From Verrucomicrobia bacterium UBA6354 (GTDB taxonomy: Bacteria > Verrucomicrobiota > Kiritimatiellia > RFP12 > UBA1067): 11,327 nucleotides of DNA. Numbering within the stretch: position 1 is the stretch's first letter; every line of letters starts with the position of its first letter. Below, in pieces: positions 1 through 10,302 of this stretch. The stretch spans positions 1 to 11,327 of the forward strand of contig DJRS01000016.1 in assembly GCA_002440145.1 (NCBI GenBank), in the 5' to 3' direction. The notes under the pieces are model-generated. The model saw only the letters and a program-made list of their open reading frames with translations. It was not told the origin of the DNA and ran no database searches. Both the position numbers and the translations under genes were made by a program.

Positions 1-1200
<1,200 letters not shown>

Positions 1201-1260
1201 GGCGGTCCGCGACGCGGGAAAATTTGAAATTCACTTATACAAGGTAAGGAGTAAATAGAG

Positions 1261-1548
1261 ATGAAAATCAGACCTTTGGGCGATCGCGTGCTCGTCGAGC
1301 CCATCGAAGAGAAGGAACAGACGGTCGGCGGGATCATCATTCCCGACACGGCCAAGGAAAAACCGATGCAGGGCAAGGTTGTCGCCGTCGGCAAGAAGAC
1401 GGACAAAGACGGCAAGGAAGTCGCGTTCGACGTGAAGCCCGGCGATACGGTCCTCCTGCCGAAGTACGGCGGGACGGAAGTCAAGATCGACGACAAGAAA
1501 TACCAGCTCGTCCGCGACGAGGACTTGCTCGGCGTCATCGAGAAGTAA
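1261..1548 (+). CDS. groES: GroES co-chaperonin (Hsp10)
   Basis: The 95-aa product is full length for the family. It starts MKIRPLGDRVLVEP and carries GGIIIPDTAKEKP (the mobile loop that docks on GroEL is around residues 18-32). It continues with GKVVAVG, KPGDTVLLPKYGGTEVKID and the closing strand DEDLLGVIEK. GroES forms the heptameric lid of the GroEL folding chamber in the cytosol. The ATG at 1261 follows a strong Shine-Dalgarno TAAGGAG (1245-1251) with a 9-nt spacer. The 60-nt leader after dnaK is distinctly AT-rich, but I could not place a -35/-10 pair with sensible spacing in it, nor a CIRCE repeat (TTAGCACTC-N9-GAGTGCTAA). It probably shares a transcript with dnaK and groEL. Confidence 0.98.
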   Translation: MKIRPLGDRVLVEPIEEKEQTVGGIIIPDTAKEKPMQGKVVAVGKKTDKDGKEVAFDVKPGDTVLLPKYGGTEVKIDDKKYQLVRDEDLLGVIEK

Positions 1549-1572
1549 GTCAAGAAAGGATATTGGAATACT

Positions 1573-3207
<1,635 letters not shown>

Positions 3208-3230
3208 GACGGGGTTCCGTCGATCAACTG

Positions 3231-3268
3231 AAAAAGCCTGCAGGAGATCGAATCCTGCAGGCTTTTTT
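3231..3268 (+). terminator. Rho-independent terminator of the dnaK-groES-groEL unit
   Basis: A perfect inverted repeat pairs 3231-3245 (AAAAAGCCTGCAGGA) with 3253-3267 around a 7-nt loop, GATCGAA. The GC-rich core stem is 10 bp (GCCTGCAGGA/TCCTGCAGGC) and is followed directly by six T (3263-3268). It lies 24 nt after the groEL stop. The five A on the 5' side make the stem symmetric, so it could also act weakly on the minus strand. Confidence 0.95.
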
Positions 3269-3274
3269 AATCAC

Positions 3275-4456
3275 ATGAAACTTTCCCTGCTTGCGCGACT
3301 TTTCTTCGTTTTTCTACTGTTTGGAGCGGGGTGTCGTACGATTGACGCCCGGCTGGAATCCGCGGTCTCGCAAAAGGATTGCCTGCAGGCGACCGCGGAC
3401 TTCTATGTGGAAGACGCCGGCGACGACGCCTGCGCGGTCGCCCTCGTCACGCCCCAAAGCACGTCTTTTGCCACGGCGGGAGCCTGCATGACGAACAGCC
3501 TGTTCCGCATCGCGTCCCTTTCCAAGCTTTTTCTCGTCAGCGCCCTTCAGAATGCCGCGGCAACCGGGGCGGTGGATCTGGACGCGACCGTGGGGACATT
3601 CCCCCGGCTAGGGCTTCCGCCGGAATATGCGTCCTTCACTTTGCGCGAGTTGATGGACAATCGTTCGGGCATGCCGCGCGATTTCATCGATACGTACAAT
3701 CCGTTGGATGTCGGCCATGTCTTCGCCGGCGGCTTTTTCGGCCGCCATATCTACGCGCAATTCGACAACGCCGCAGATTTCCTGCGCTGTTGCCATCGAC
3801 CCTGTTGGCGGCGTTTTGTTCGAAAAGCGCGGGCAAAAACGCCCCGCCCGGTCATCTATTCCAACGTTGGTTACGGTCTTCTCGGGCTTTGCCTGGAAGA
3901 GCAGACGGGGTTGAACCTGGAGCGATTCCTGGAGGAGTATCTCCGGCACCCCTTGGGGCTGGAGAATACGACCTTCGAACCTGAACGCGCGGGATTGCCC
4001 CTCCGGACCACCCCCGCCAAAGCCGGGCACCTCCCCTGGCTTGTTCGCAGGGGTCGTCCCGTTCCGGACATCCGTTTGGGGCCACCCCTCCGGGCGGCCG
4101 GAGGGCTCTTCTCCAGCATTGCAGACTGTGCGCGCGTGTTTGCGGACTACTGGCGGATTGTGGACGCCGAATGCGCCGGCGTCCCCGTGGAAAATTTGCC
4201 CGACGACGCGCTGATCGGGCTTCTGCGCGTAAAGGAACTCGCAACCGGTGCGCACGTCCTCTACCGCGCAGGCATGATTTACGGCGGGGCGTCGTTCGTC
4301 TGCTTCGACCCGGAAACGCGGAACATCGTGATCATACTGCGCAATGTCACGAGCTGGCCCGACAAGCGCGGCTTCAAACTGGTGGAGGCCCTACAGCGCC
4401 GCCAACGCGGGAATCGCCCGGAAGAGCATGTAAAGTCCGGTCCCGACCGCCATTGA
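3275..4456 (+). CDS. Serine beta-lactamase/PBP-like hydrolase, predicted lipoprotein
   Basis: The 393-aa product begins with a lipoprotein signal peptide: basic MKLSLLAR, hydrophobic LFFVFLLF, then a lipobox GAGC with the lipidated Cys at 20. Downstream are the hallmarks of the beta-lactamase/transpeptidase-like serine hydrolases (class C/EstB type): S81-L-S-K84 (nucleophile and general base), Y195-S-N197, and AAGGLFSS (274-281). RAG or YGG (331-338) stands where the KTG/HxG motif is expected, followed by a FDPETRNIVIILRN strand. Family members include D,D-peptidases, esterases and beta-lactamases, and substrate cannot be assigned. It is probably anchored in a membrane facing the periplasm. 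The start is 6 nt after the groEL terminator T-run and no Shine-Dalgarno is seen; it is chosen because it gives an intact signal peptide. The last about 20 residues look non-conserved and lie antisense to the azlD 3' end. Confidence 0.85.
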   Translation: MKLSLLARLFFVFLLFGAGCRTIDARLESAVSQKDCLQATADFYVEDAGDDACAVALVTPQSTSFATAGACMTNSLFRIASLSKLFLVSALQNAAATGAVDLDATVGTFPRLGLPPEYASFTLRELMDNRSGMPRDFIDTYNPLDVGHVFAGGFFGRHIYAQFDNAADFLRCCHRPCWRRFVRKARAKTPRPVIYSNVGYGLLGLCLEEQTGLNLERFLEEYLRHPLGLENTTFEPERAGLPLRTTPAKAGHLPWLVRRGRPVPDIRLGPPLRAAGGLFSSIADCARVFADYWRIVDAECAGVPVENLPDDALIGLLRVKELATGAHVLYRAGMIYGGASFVCFDPETRNIVIILRNVTSWPDKRGFKLVEALQRRQRGNRPEEHVKSGPDRH

Positions 4457-4726
4457 GAGCATCATCTGGCGGCTTTTGATTTGCACCCACATCGTCACGA
4501 ACGTGCAAACGAGCGCCGCGAGACGGTGCTCGCCCGCCAAGATTGCGTTCCGCAGGCAATAGACGACGAGAAGACCGAAAACGGCCGGACCGAGCCATTT
4601 GCCCAAGTAAACAACAAACGCCGGCGTGGGACGATCGGGCCTGAACACGAGAAACGGCAAAAAGCGCGTCAGCATGACGCCCGCGACCGCCAACGAAATC
4701 ATGCAAGCCTCTTCCAATCCGGTCAT
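4391..4726 (-). CDS. azlD: AzlD-family small subunit of a branched-chain amino-acid exporter
   Basis: The 111-aa hydrophobic protein has about four membrane segments (roughly residues 9-28, 38-58, 69-83 and 89-109). The first helix carries TRFLPFLVF, typical of AzlD (PF05437). The family works with AzlC as a two-component inner-membrane exporter; AzlCD of Bacillus exports branched-chain amino acids and 4-azaleucine. The start ATG (4726-4724) overlaps the azlC stop in an ATGA, and AAGGAA inside azlC serves as ribosome-binding site. This is the last gene of the minus-strand operon. Its 3' end overlaps the convergent hydrolase gene by 66 bp, and I saw no terminator beyond it. An alternative start at Met9 would lose the overlap and is less likely. 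Confidence 0.88.
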   Translation of the reverse strand: MTGLEEACMISLAVAGVMLTRFLPFLVFRPDRPTPAFVVYLGKWLGPAVFGLLVVYCLRNAILAGEHRLAALVCTFVTMWVQIKSRQMMLSMAVGTGLYMLFRAIPALAAL

Positions 4727-5406
4727 GTCAGTTTCCTTCGTAAAAGCGTCAAAACGATGAGGATGCCGCCCATGGCGGGGAGCATGAAATCTTCCGCGCC
4801 GAACAAAAGCAAGGCGACAAACGAAACGGCGAGCCCGATTCGCGATCCGGCATGGCTCTTCTCGACGCGCCAGTTTTCGGCGAAGATCGCCGCGAACATG
4901 GCCGTCATGATGAACTCCATGCCCGGCAGATCGACGGCAGGGCATGTGTGGGCGAGAAGAGTCCCCATCGCCGTTCCGGTCAGCCAGTAGAGCCACACCA
5001 GGACGCTCACCGCAAGCTGGAAGCGATGCGGGTCCAGCCCCGCCGGTACGGGATTCGCGAATGTCACGGCGAAGGTTTCGTCCGTCAGCATGTAGATCAT
5101 GAAGAACTTGCGCCAGCCCGCGCCCTTGAACCGGTCCAGCATGGAAATGCCGTAGAACAAGTGCCGCGCTCCGACCAAAAACGCCATAACAAAAACCGCG
5201 AGCGGACGAAACGCGCCCAGCATCAGGCTCGCCAGGATGAATTCGACCGAACCTGAATACACCAGAGCCGCCGTGACGACCGGGAACCACCACGCGAGCT
5301 GCAGATGCGTCGCGAAGACCCCGTAGCCGAATCCCACAAGCCAATATGCGGCGAAGAGCGGCAACGTCAACTTGACCGCCGCGCGCAGAAGTCCGCTCTT
5401 CAGCAT
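4723..5406 (-). CDS. azlC: AzlC-family large subunit of a branched-chain amino-acid exporter
   Basis: The 227-aa polytopic membrane protein has the AzlC pattern: an N-terminal helix LTLPLFAAYWLVGFGYGVF, YSGSVEFILASL (50-61), GARHLFYGISML (79-90) and TDETFAV (108-114), then three or so more hydrophobic segments. Together with AzlD it should form an inner-membrane amino-acid efflux system. The ATG at 5406-5404 is preferred. It lies in the sequence ATGCTGA, which overlaps the stop of the upstream aroC-aroB gene by 7 nt. An upstream GTG at 5436 would add ten arginine-rich residues, which does not fit. No clear Shine-Dalgarno precedes the ATG, so translation probably depends on termination-reinitiation from the preceding gene. 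Substrate is unproven; the aromatic gene context makes an aromatic amino acid possible. Confidence 0.88.
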   Translation of the reverse strand: MLKSGLLRAAVKLTLPLFAAYWLVGFGYGVFATHLQLAWWFPVVTAALVYSGSVEFILASLMLGAFRPLAVFVMAFLVGARHLFYGISMLDRFKGAGWRKFFMIYMLTDETFAVTFANPVPAGLDPHRFQLAVSVLVWLYWLTGTAMGTLLAHTCPAVDLPGMEFIMTAMFAAIFAENWRVEKSHAGSRIGLAVSFVALLLFGAEDFMLPAMGGILIVLTLLRRKLT

Positions 5407-7265
5407 TTCACAAGCCGCACGTCGCCCCAGCCGCACGGGAGCGCAAAGACGACCGCGTTGCCTTCACGCTTCTTGTCGCCCTTCATGAGCGGCTTGAGGC
5501 TCTCGAACGTCAGTCCCTCGGGCAGCGTCGTGGGCAAACGGGCCGCGGCAAAACGCGCGGCGATTTCCTCCGGCCAGGCCGCCGGCGCGAGCCCCAGGCG
5601 GACGGCCAGACGCGCTTCTTCCACGCAACCGATCGCCACGGCTTCGCCATGCGAAACGGCGTAGTTCGTCGCCTTCTCGATGGCATGCGCCACCGTATGC
5701 CCGCAGTTGAGTTTCATGCGCTCGCCCGTCTTTTCGAGCGGATCGGCGCGGACCGTGCGGATCTTGACCGCGAGATTGGCCTTGATTTCCTCCGCCGTCG
5801 GCGCGCCCGAGACGTCCGCCGTGTGGGGGAGTCCGCCGATGATCTCGTGCTTGATCATCTCCGCCCGTCCGTCCGCCAAACGCCGCGGCGGCAAAGTCTT
5901 CAGGAAATCCGTGTCGATGATCACCTGCCGCGGCGGATGGAACGCGCCGACCATGTTCTTTCCGCATGCGAGATCGCACGCCGTCTTGCCGCCGTAGCTC
6001 GCATCCACCATCGCGAGAAGCGTCGTCGGCACGTTCACCCAGTCGATGCCGCGCATCCACGTCGCCGCGGCGAATCCGGTCAAATCCCCCGTCACGCCCC
6101 CGCCGATCGCCGTCACGTGGTCCTTGCGTCCCAGCCCTTTCCGGGCGAAAGCGTTCCAGATGTTTTCGACCGTCTCGATCGTCTTGTGTTCCTCGCCTGT
6201 GGGGATGACATAAATCGCCTGCGCCGCGAGGTCCGGATACGCCTCGGCGACGCCCGAATCGATGACGACGTTCACCAGGTCCGCCGCCGTCAACTTGCGG
6301 AACACGACGCTGGTCTCCTCCGTCAGAAGCGCGTCCAATACCACAAACGCCGCGAGCCCTTCCACGACCGGCATCGCGCGCCGGGCGATGCACGGATCGT
6401 GCCGTCCGCGAATCTGCAGCACCGTCGGCTGCATCGTCTTCAGGTCCACGCTTTGCTGCGGCATGTAGATGGACGGCGTCGGCTTCAGCGCCACGCGGAA
6501 AACGAGCGGCATTCCGCTCGTCATGCCGCCCAGCACGCCGCCGGCGTTATTTGTCGTCGTGACGACTTTCCCGTCCACGATCGCGAACGGATCGTTGTTT
6601 TCGGAGCCCTTGAGCCCCGCCGCGGCGAATCCGCGCCCGAACTCGACGCCCTTCACGCCCGGAATCCCGAACATCGCCTGGGCGAGTGCGCCGTCGATCC
6701 CCTCGAACATGGGTCCGCCGAGCCCGACGGGAAGCCCCGTGACTTCCGCCTCGACGATGCCGCCGACCGAATCGCCGGCCGCCTTCGCCGCCGCGATGTC
6801 GCCGACCTGCACAAGGCGCGTCGCCACCCGGATGCCCCGCTGCGCGAGCGCCTGCAGGCACAAGCCGCCCGCGATGCACATCGCCGCCGTGAGCCGCCCC
6901 GAATTCGCCCCGCCACCCGGCGGAATGCGCCCGGTCTTCACGTAGTTCGGGAAGTCGGCATGCCCCGGACGCGGCACCGTCTTCTCGTAGTCCCGGTTGC
7001 GCGTGTCCGTGTTCCTGATGATCGCCTCGATCGCGTCGCCGGTCGTCACGCCGTCCGGTCCGAGCCCCTGGTGGAACTCCGGCACGTCCGGCTCCTTGCG
7101 CGCCGTCGAGAAGGCGTCCCGCCCCGGTGCGCGGCGTTCCATGAACGCTTGCAGCGCCGCGCGGTCGATTGCCTCGCCGGCGGGGAACCCCTCCAGGCGC
7201 ATGCCGATGGCCGGCGCGTGCGACTCGCCCCAGACGTCCAGTTTCAATGTCGTACCTATCTTCAT
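5400..7265 (-). CDS. aroC-aroB: Fused chorismate synthase (AroC) - 3-dehydroquinate synthase (AroB)
   Basis: A single 621-aa frame holds two shikimate enzymes. Residues 1 to about 317 are chorismate synthase (EPSP to chorismate, reduced-FMN dependent): WGESHAPAIG (12-21), RPGHADFPN (99-107), GGGANSGRLTA (117-127), TTTNNAGGVLGGMTSGMP (236-253) and GRHDPCIARRAMP (287-299). Residues about 320-621 are 3-dehydroquinate synthase (DAHP to 3-dehydroquinate, NAD and Zn/Co dependent): PTGEEHKT (355-362), GGGVTGDLTGFAAATWMRG (388-406), VPTTLLAMVDASYGGKTA (412-429), and metal ligands E469, H523 and H539 in AEMIK, CGHTVAHAIE and SHGEAVAIG. All key residues are present. AroB lacks about the first 30 residues usual for the family, and there is no flexible linker. 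The ATG overlaps the tyrA stop (ATGA) behind a strong ribosome-binding site. A deletion or assembly artefact that joined two genes cannot be excluded, but both domains look intact. Confidence 0.93.
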   Translation of the reverse strand: MKIGTTLKLDVWGESHAPAIGMRLEGFPAGEAIDRAALQAFMERRAPGRDAFSTARKEPDVPEFHQGLGPDGVTTGDAIEAIIRNTDTRNRDYEKTVPRPGHADFPNYVKTGRIPPGGGANSGRLTAAMCIAGGLCLQALAQRGIRVATRLVQVGDIAAAKAAGDSVGGIVEAEVTGLPVGLGGPMFEGIDGALAQAMFGIPGVKGVEFGRGFAAAGLKGSENNDPFAIVDGKVVTTTNNAGGVLGGMTSGMPLVFRVALKPTPSIYMPQQSVDLKTMQPTVLQIRGRHDPCIARRAMPVVEGLAAFVVLDALLTEETSVVFRKLTAADLVNVVIDSGVAEAYPDLAAQAIYVIPTGEEHKTIETVENIWNAFARKGLGRKDHVTAIGGGVTGDLTGFAAATWMRGIDWVNVPTTLLAMVDASYGGKTACDLACGKNMVGAFHPPRQVIIDTDFLKTLPPRRLADGRAEMIKHEIIGGLPHTADVSGAPTAEEIKANLAVKIRTVRADPLEKTGERMKLNCGHTVAHAIEKATNYAVSHGEAVAIGCVEEARLAVRLGLAPAAWPEEIAARFAAARLPTTLPEGLTFESLKPLMKGDKKREGNAVVFALPCGWGDVRLVKC

Positions 7266-8059
7266 TTCGAACTTCCTTCCTCCATGCGCTTCTTGGCCGC
7301 CACGCTCTCCTCCAGCGCCGCGCGGATCGCCGCGCGGTCGTCCGCCTCCAAAGCCGTCTTGAACGCGGTCATGCGCGCGATGAACCGGGACAGGACCGGG
7401 ACGAGCGCCGCGCGGTTGGACAGGAACAGCTCCGTCCAGACGTCCGGATCGGGCGCCCCGACGCGCACCATGTCGCGGAAGCTCCCCGCCGAATAGCCGG
7501 CGTGCTCCTGCGCGAGTTCATCACGCACGTAGGCCGAGGATATCAGATGGCACAGCTGGCTCGTGTAGGCGATCATCTCGTCGTGGTGCTTCGGGTCGGT
7601 GTAGACGATGCGCGCGAAACCCAGCTCCCGCAACAGGGCCTCCAGCCGGTCGAGGACGCCGCGCCCGTAGGTCGGATAAGGCGTCAAAATCATGGACGCG
7701 CCGTCGAAGAGATCGGCGGACGCGTTGGCGTACCCGGTCCGTTCCTTGCCCGCCATCGGATGCCCTCCGACGAAATACCACTTCTTCTCGTAGGCGTACT
7801 TCACGAGTTCCGCGTAGATCGGCTGCTTGACGCCGGCGATGTCGACGACCGTGGCGCCCGCCTTCAATTTCGGGGCGATGGCCTCGACGACGCCAACGAC
7901 CGCGTCCGGCGGCACCGCGACGAACACGTAGTCGTACGCCGTCAGGTCGGGACGCTCCGCCGCGCGTCCGGGAAAAATCCGCGCCGTGTGCCCCGCGCGC
8001 CGGGCGGCCAGCTCCAGCGAACCTCCGATGAGTCCTCTTCCGATGATGGCGACATTCAT
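7262..8059 (-). CDS. tyrA: Prephenate/arogenate dehydrogenase (TyrA)
   Basis: The 265-aa product is at the short end for the family, with no chorismate mutase or ACT domain. The Rossmann motif GRGLIGGS lies at 7-14. VAVPPDAV (48-55) and VVDIAGVKQPI (71-81) follow. The conserved GGHPMAGKERTGY (98-110) contains the substrate-site H100. The helical domain includes DEMIAYTSQLCHLISSA (160-176) and SAGSFRDMVRVGAPDPDVW (190-208). It catalyses oxidative decarboxylation of prephenate (or arogenate) on the way to tyrosine in the cytosol. The end of the second beta strand (RIFPGRAAE) lacks the Asp/Glu typical of NAD-specific enzymes and the following segment is short, so NADP use is possible. The ATG overlaps the recD2 stop in ATGA and follows a purine-rich stretch with GGAAGGAAAGGAAATGG (8068-8084). 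Its stop overlaps the aroC start. Confidence 0.93.
   Translation of the reverse strand: MNVAIIGRGLIGGSLELAARRAGHTARIFPGRAAERPDLTAYDYVFVAVPPDAVVGVVEAIAPKLKAGATVVDIAGVKQPIYAELVKYAYEKKWYFVGGHPMAGKERTGYANASADLFDGASMILTPYPTYGRGVLDRLEALLRELGFARIVYTDPKHHDEMIAYTSQLCHLISSAYVRDELAQEHAGYSAGSFRDMVRVGAPDPDVWTELFLSNRAALVPVLSRFIARMTAFKTALEADDRAAIRAALEESVAAKKRMEEGSSK
7272..7283 (-). promoter_or_regulatory. Strong Shine-Dalgarno of aroC-aroB
   Basis: On the minus strand the 3' end of tyrA reads GGAGGAAGGAAG, 6 nt before the aroC ATG at 7265. This long purine run contains both GGAGG and AAGGAAG. It supports ATG 7265 as the true start and suggests strong independent ribosome entry despite the ATGA overlap. Confidence 0.8.
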
Positions 8060-10302
8060 TCCGTTTCCATTTCCTTTCCTTCCGCGCCGCAAATCCGGAC
8101 GAGGCGCTCGGCGAGCGACGTGCGCCGCTCCTGCACCACGTTGTTCTGGATGGCGCGATCGACCGCGAACGGCACGCCGATGAGCAGCACCAGCTTCTTT
8201 CCGCGCGTCAGCGCCGTATAGAGAAGATTGCGCTGCAGCATGACGTAGTGCTGCGTGTGGATCAGCACGATGACGGCCGGATACTCGCTGCCCTGCGATT
8301 TGTGGATCGTCGTCGCGTACGAGAGCACGAGTTCGTCCAGGTCGGCCGCCTCGTACTTCACCGGGCGTCCGTCGAACGCGACGACGAGCGAACGGTCCGC
8401 CGCCGAGACGGCCCGGACGAAGCCGACGTCCCCGTTGTACACGTCCTTGTCGTAGTTGTTCCGCAGCTGCATGACCCGGTCCCCCACACGGAACAGCGTG
8501 CCGCCGCGGACGACCGCGTCGCCCGACGGATTCAGCGCCTTCTGGAGTTCGCAGTTGAGGTTTTCCGTGCCGAGAAGATTGCGCCGCATGGGCGTCAAGA
8601 CCTGCACGTCGCGCAAGGGGTCGAGCCCGAACTTGGCTGGGATGCGCGTCGTCATGAACTCGATCGCGCGCTTCAGGCATTGCTCCGGATCGTCCGTGCG
8701 CACGAAGTAGAAGTCGCTTTCGCCCGGGCGCACCTCGAGCGGTTCGCCGGCGTTCACGTGGTGCGCGTTCCGCACGATCAGCCCGCCCGTGTCCTGGCGG
8801 AAGATATGGTCCAGACGCGTCGCGGCGATCGTGCCCGACTTGATGAGATCCCCCAATACGCACCCCGGCCCCACGCTGGGAAGCTGGTCCGTGTCGCCCA
8901 CCCACACGACGACCGCCGCGGACGGCAGCGCCGCGAAAAGATCGCGCGCCAGGCGAATGTCGATCATGGAGGTTTCGTCGAAGATGAAGACGTCGCCTTC
9001 GCACGTGTTTTCCGCGTTGTAGGTGAAGCGGTTGGTGACGGGATTCCATTTCAGAAGCCGGTGGATGGTCTGCGCCGGACGCCCGACCGACTCGGACATG
9101 CGCTTGGCGGCGCGCCCCGTCGGCGCGGCCAGGACGAGCTTCAGTCCGCGCGCGGAATAGATGTCGGCCAGCGCGCGGATGATCGTCGTCTTGCCCACGC
9201 CCGGGCCGCCCGTGATGATCGAAAACTTGTCCGTCAGGCTGCGCGTCAAGGCTTCGCGCTGCCGCGCCGCCAGATGGAAACCGGCGCGCGCCTCCCACCA
9301 GGCGACCGCCTTGCCGGCGTCGATCGCGCGGAACGGGACCGGCGCGCCGAGAATCCGCCGCACGCCGCTGGCCGTATCGCGTTCCGCCCGGTAGAGCGGG
9401 TACAGGTAGATGCGGCGGCCTTCTTCGCCCGTGCCTTCCGCCACGACGCGGCGCTCCCGCAGCTCCTGCTCCAGCGCTTCGCCCAGAATCTCGACCGGGA
9501 TTTCCGTCAGCTCGTGGGCGTGCAGAAGGAGATTGTTCTCGTAGGACCAGCAATGCCCGGACTCTTCCGCCTCCGTCTCGAGCGTGTACGTTATGGACGC
9601 GCGCGCGCGCAAGGGCGAGTTCTTGGGGATGCCCACCGAAAGCGCGATGCGGTCGGCCGTCGCGAAACCGATTCCCCACAAATCGCGGCACAGCCGGTAC
9701 GGGTCCGCCTTCACGATGGCCACCGCGTCCGGCCCGTAGCGACGGATGATCTTCGTCATCTTGTTGACGGAAATCCCGTACGTCTGCCCGAAGATCATCG
9801 CGTCGCGCAGCGTCTCGTTCGCGTGCCAGCTCGCGCGGATCTGCTCGATCTTCGCCCGCCCCAGCTTCGGCACTTCCCGCAGCCGCCCCGACTGGTGCGA
9901 CAAGACGTCCAGCGTCCGCTCCCCGAACGTCTGGACGATACGGTGCGCCAACACTTTGCCGACGCCCTTGATTAGCCCCGACGCGAGATAGCGCTCGATG
10001 CCGGCGACGGACTTCGGCGCGACGCACGTGATGGCCGTCGCCTTGAACTGCCGTCCGTGCACCTTGTCCGTCACCCACTGCCCTTCCGCCGTGACGTCCT
10101 CGCCCTCCCAGACCGCCTGCGTCTTGCCGACGAGCGTGAACGTGCGGCCCTTCGCCAACTCGAACGCGGCGGGCGCGGCGACCGTCAGCACGGTGTAGCC
10201 GTTCTCGTCGTTGTGGTAGACGACGCTCTGCACGGTGCCTTCCACCGTCTCGGGGGCCGCTTCGGCCGCGGCGGATGCGGGCTCGGGGAGGGATGTCGTC
10301 AT
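8056..10302 (-). CDS. recD2: RecD2-type SF1B DNA helicase
   Basis: The 748-aa product fits stand-alone RecD2 rather than the RecBCD subunit. The N-terminal part starts with an OB-like segment (VEGTVQSVVYHNDENGYTVL, about 20-39). Helix-hairpin-helix-like repeats follow (SGLIKGVGKVLAHRIVQTFG, about 108-127, and VPKLGRAKIEQI). Helicase motifs are complete: Walker A GGPGVGKT (365-372), Ia APTGRAAKRM (393-402), Walker B FDETS (441-445), III GDTDQLPSVGPG (469-480), FRQ (501-503), TIHKSQGSEYPAV (665-677) and VI LLYTALTRGKK (693-703). RecD2 unwinds DNA 5' to 3' and takes part in repair and replication-fork processing. ATG 10302 is chosen because it overlaps the rnc stop (ATGA) and follows AAGGTG (10305-10310); the frame stays open upstream but only as antisense-like sequence. 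No recB or recC is in the window. Confidence 0.95.
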   Translation of the reverse strand: MTTSLPEPASAAAEAAPETVEGTVQSVVYHNDENGYTVLTVAAPAAFELAKGRTFTLVGKTQAVWEGEDVTAEGQWVTDKVHGRQFKATAITCVAPKSVAGIERYLASGLIKGVGKVLAHRIVQTFGERTLDVLSHQSGRLREVPKLGRAKIEQIRASWHANETLRDAMIFGQTYGISVNKMTKIIRRYGPDAVAIVKADPYRLCRDLWGIGFATADRIALSVGIPKNSPLRARASITYTLETEAEESGHCWSYENNLLLHAHELTEIPVEILGEALEQELRERRVVAEGTGEEGRRIYLYPLYRAERDTASGVRRILGAPVPFRAIDAGKAVAWWEARAGFHLAARQREALTRSLTDKFSIITGGPGVGKTTIIRALADIYSARGLKLVLAAPTGRAAKRMSESVGRPAQTIHRLLKWNPVTNRFTYNAENTCEGDVFIFDETSMIDIRLARDLFAALPSAAVVVWVGDTDQLPSVGPGCVLGDLIKSGTIAATRLDHIFRQDTGGLIVRNAHHVNAGEPLEVRPGESDFYFVRTDDPEQCLKRAIEFMTTRIPAKFGLDPLRDVQVLTPMRRNLLGTENLNCELQKALNPSGDAVVRGGTLFRVGDRVMQLRNNYDKDVYNGDVGFVRAVSAADRSLVVAFDGRPVKYEAADLDELVLSYATTIHKSQGSEYPAVIVLIHTQHYVMLQRNLLYTALTRGKKLVLLIGVPFAVDRAIQNNVVQERRTSLAERLVRICGAEGKEMETE

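Noticed and set aside
1201..1260. Possible promoter before groES (TTGAAA at 1224, TTATAC at 1235)
   Set aside because: The two elements are only 5 nt apart, far from the 16-18 nt needed; the AT-richness fits a leader.
5649..7496. 615-aa plus-strand frame opposite aroC-aroB and tyrA
   Set aside because: Arg/His-rich composition typical of the reverse of GC-rich genes; the minus-strand genes are unambiguous.
9598..9610. Alternating CG run in recD2 (Z-DNA-like)
   Set aside because: It simply encodes Arg-Ala-Arg-Ala in a GC-rich gene; 13 nt is too short to mean much.
8248..9975. 575-aa plus-strand frame opposite recD2
   Set aside because: Same reason: the helicase motifs are complete on the other strand and this product matches nothing recognisable.
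8060..10078. N-terminal extension of tyrA giving a 938-aa protein
   Set aside because: The extra 673 residues are recD2 in the wrong frame; TyrA proper starts at the ATGA overlap.
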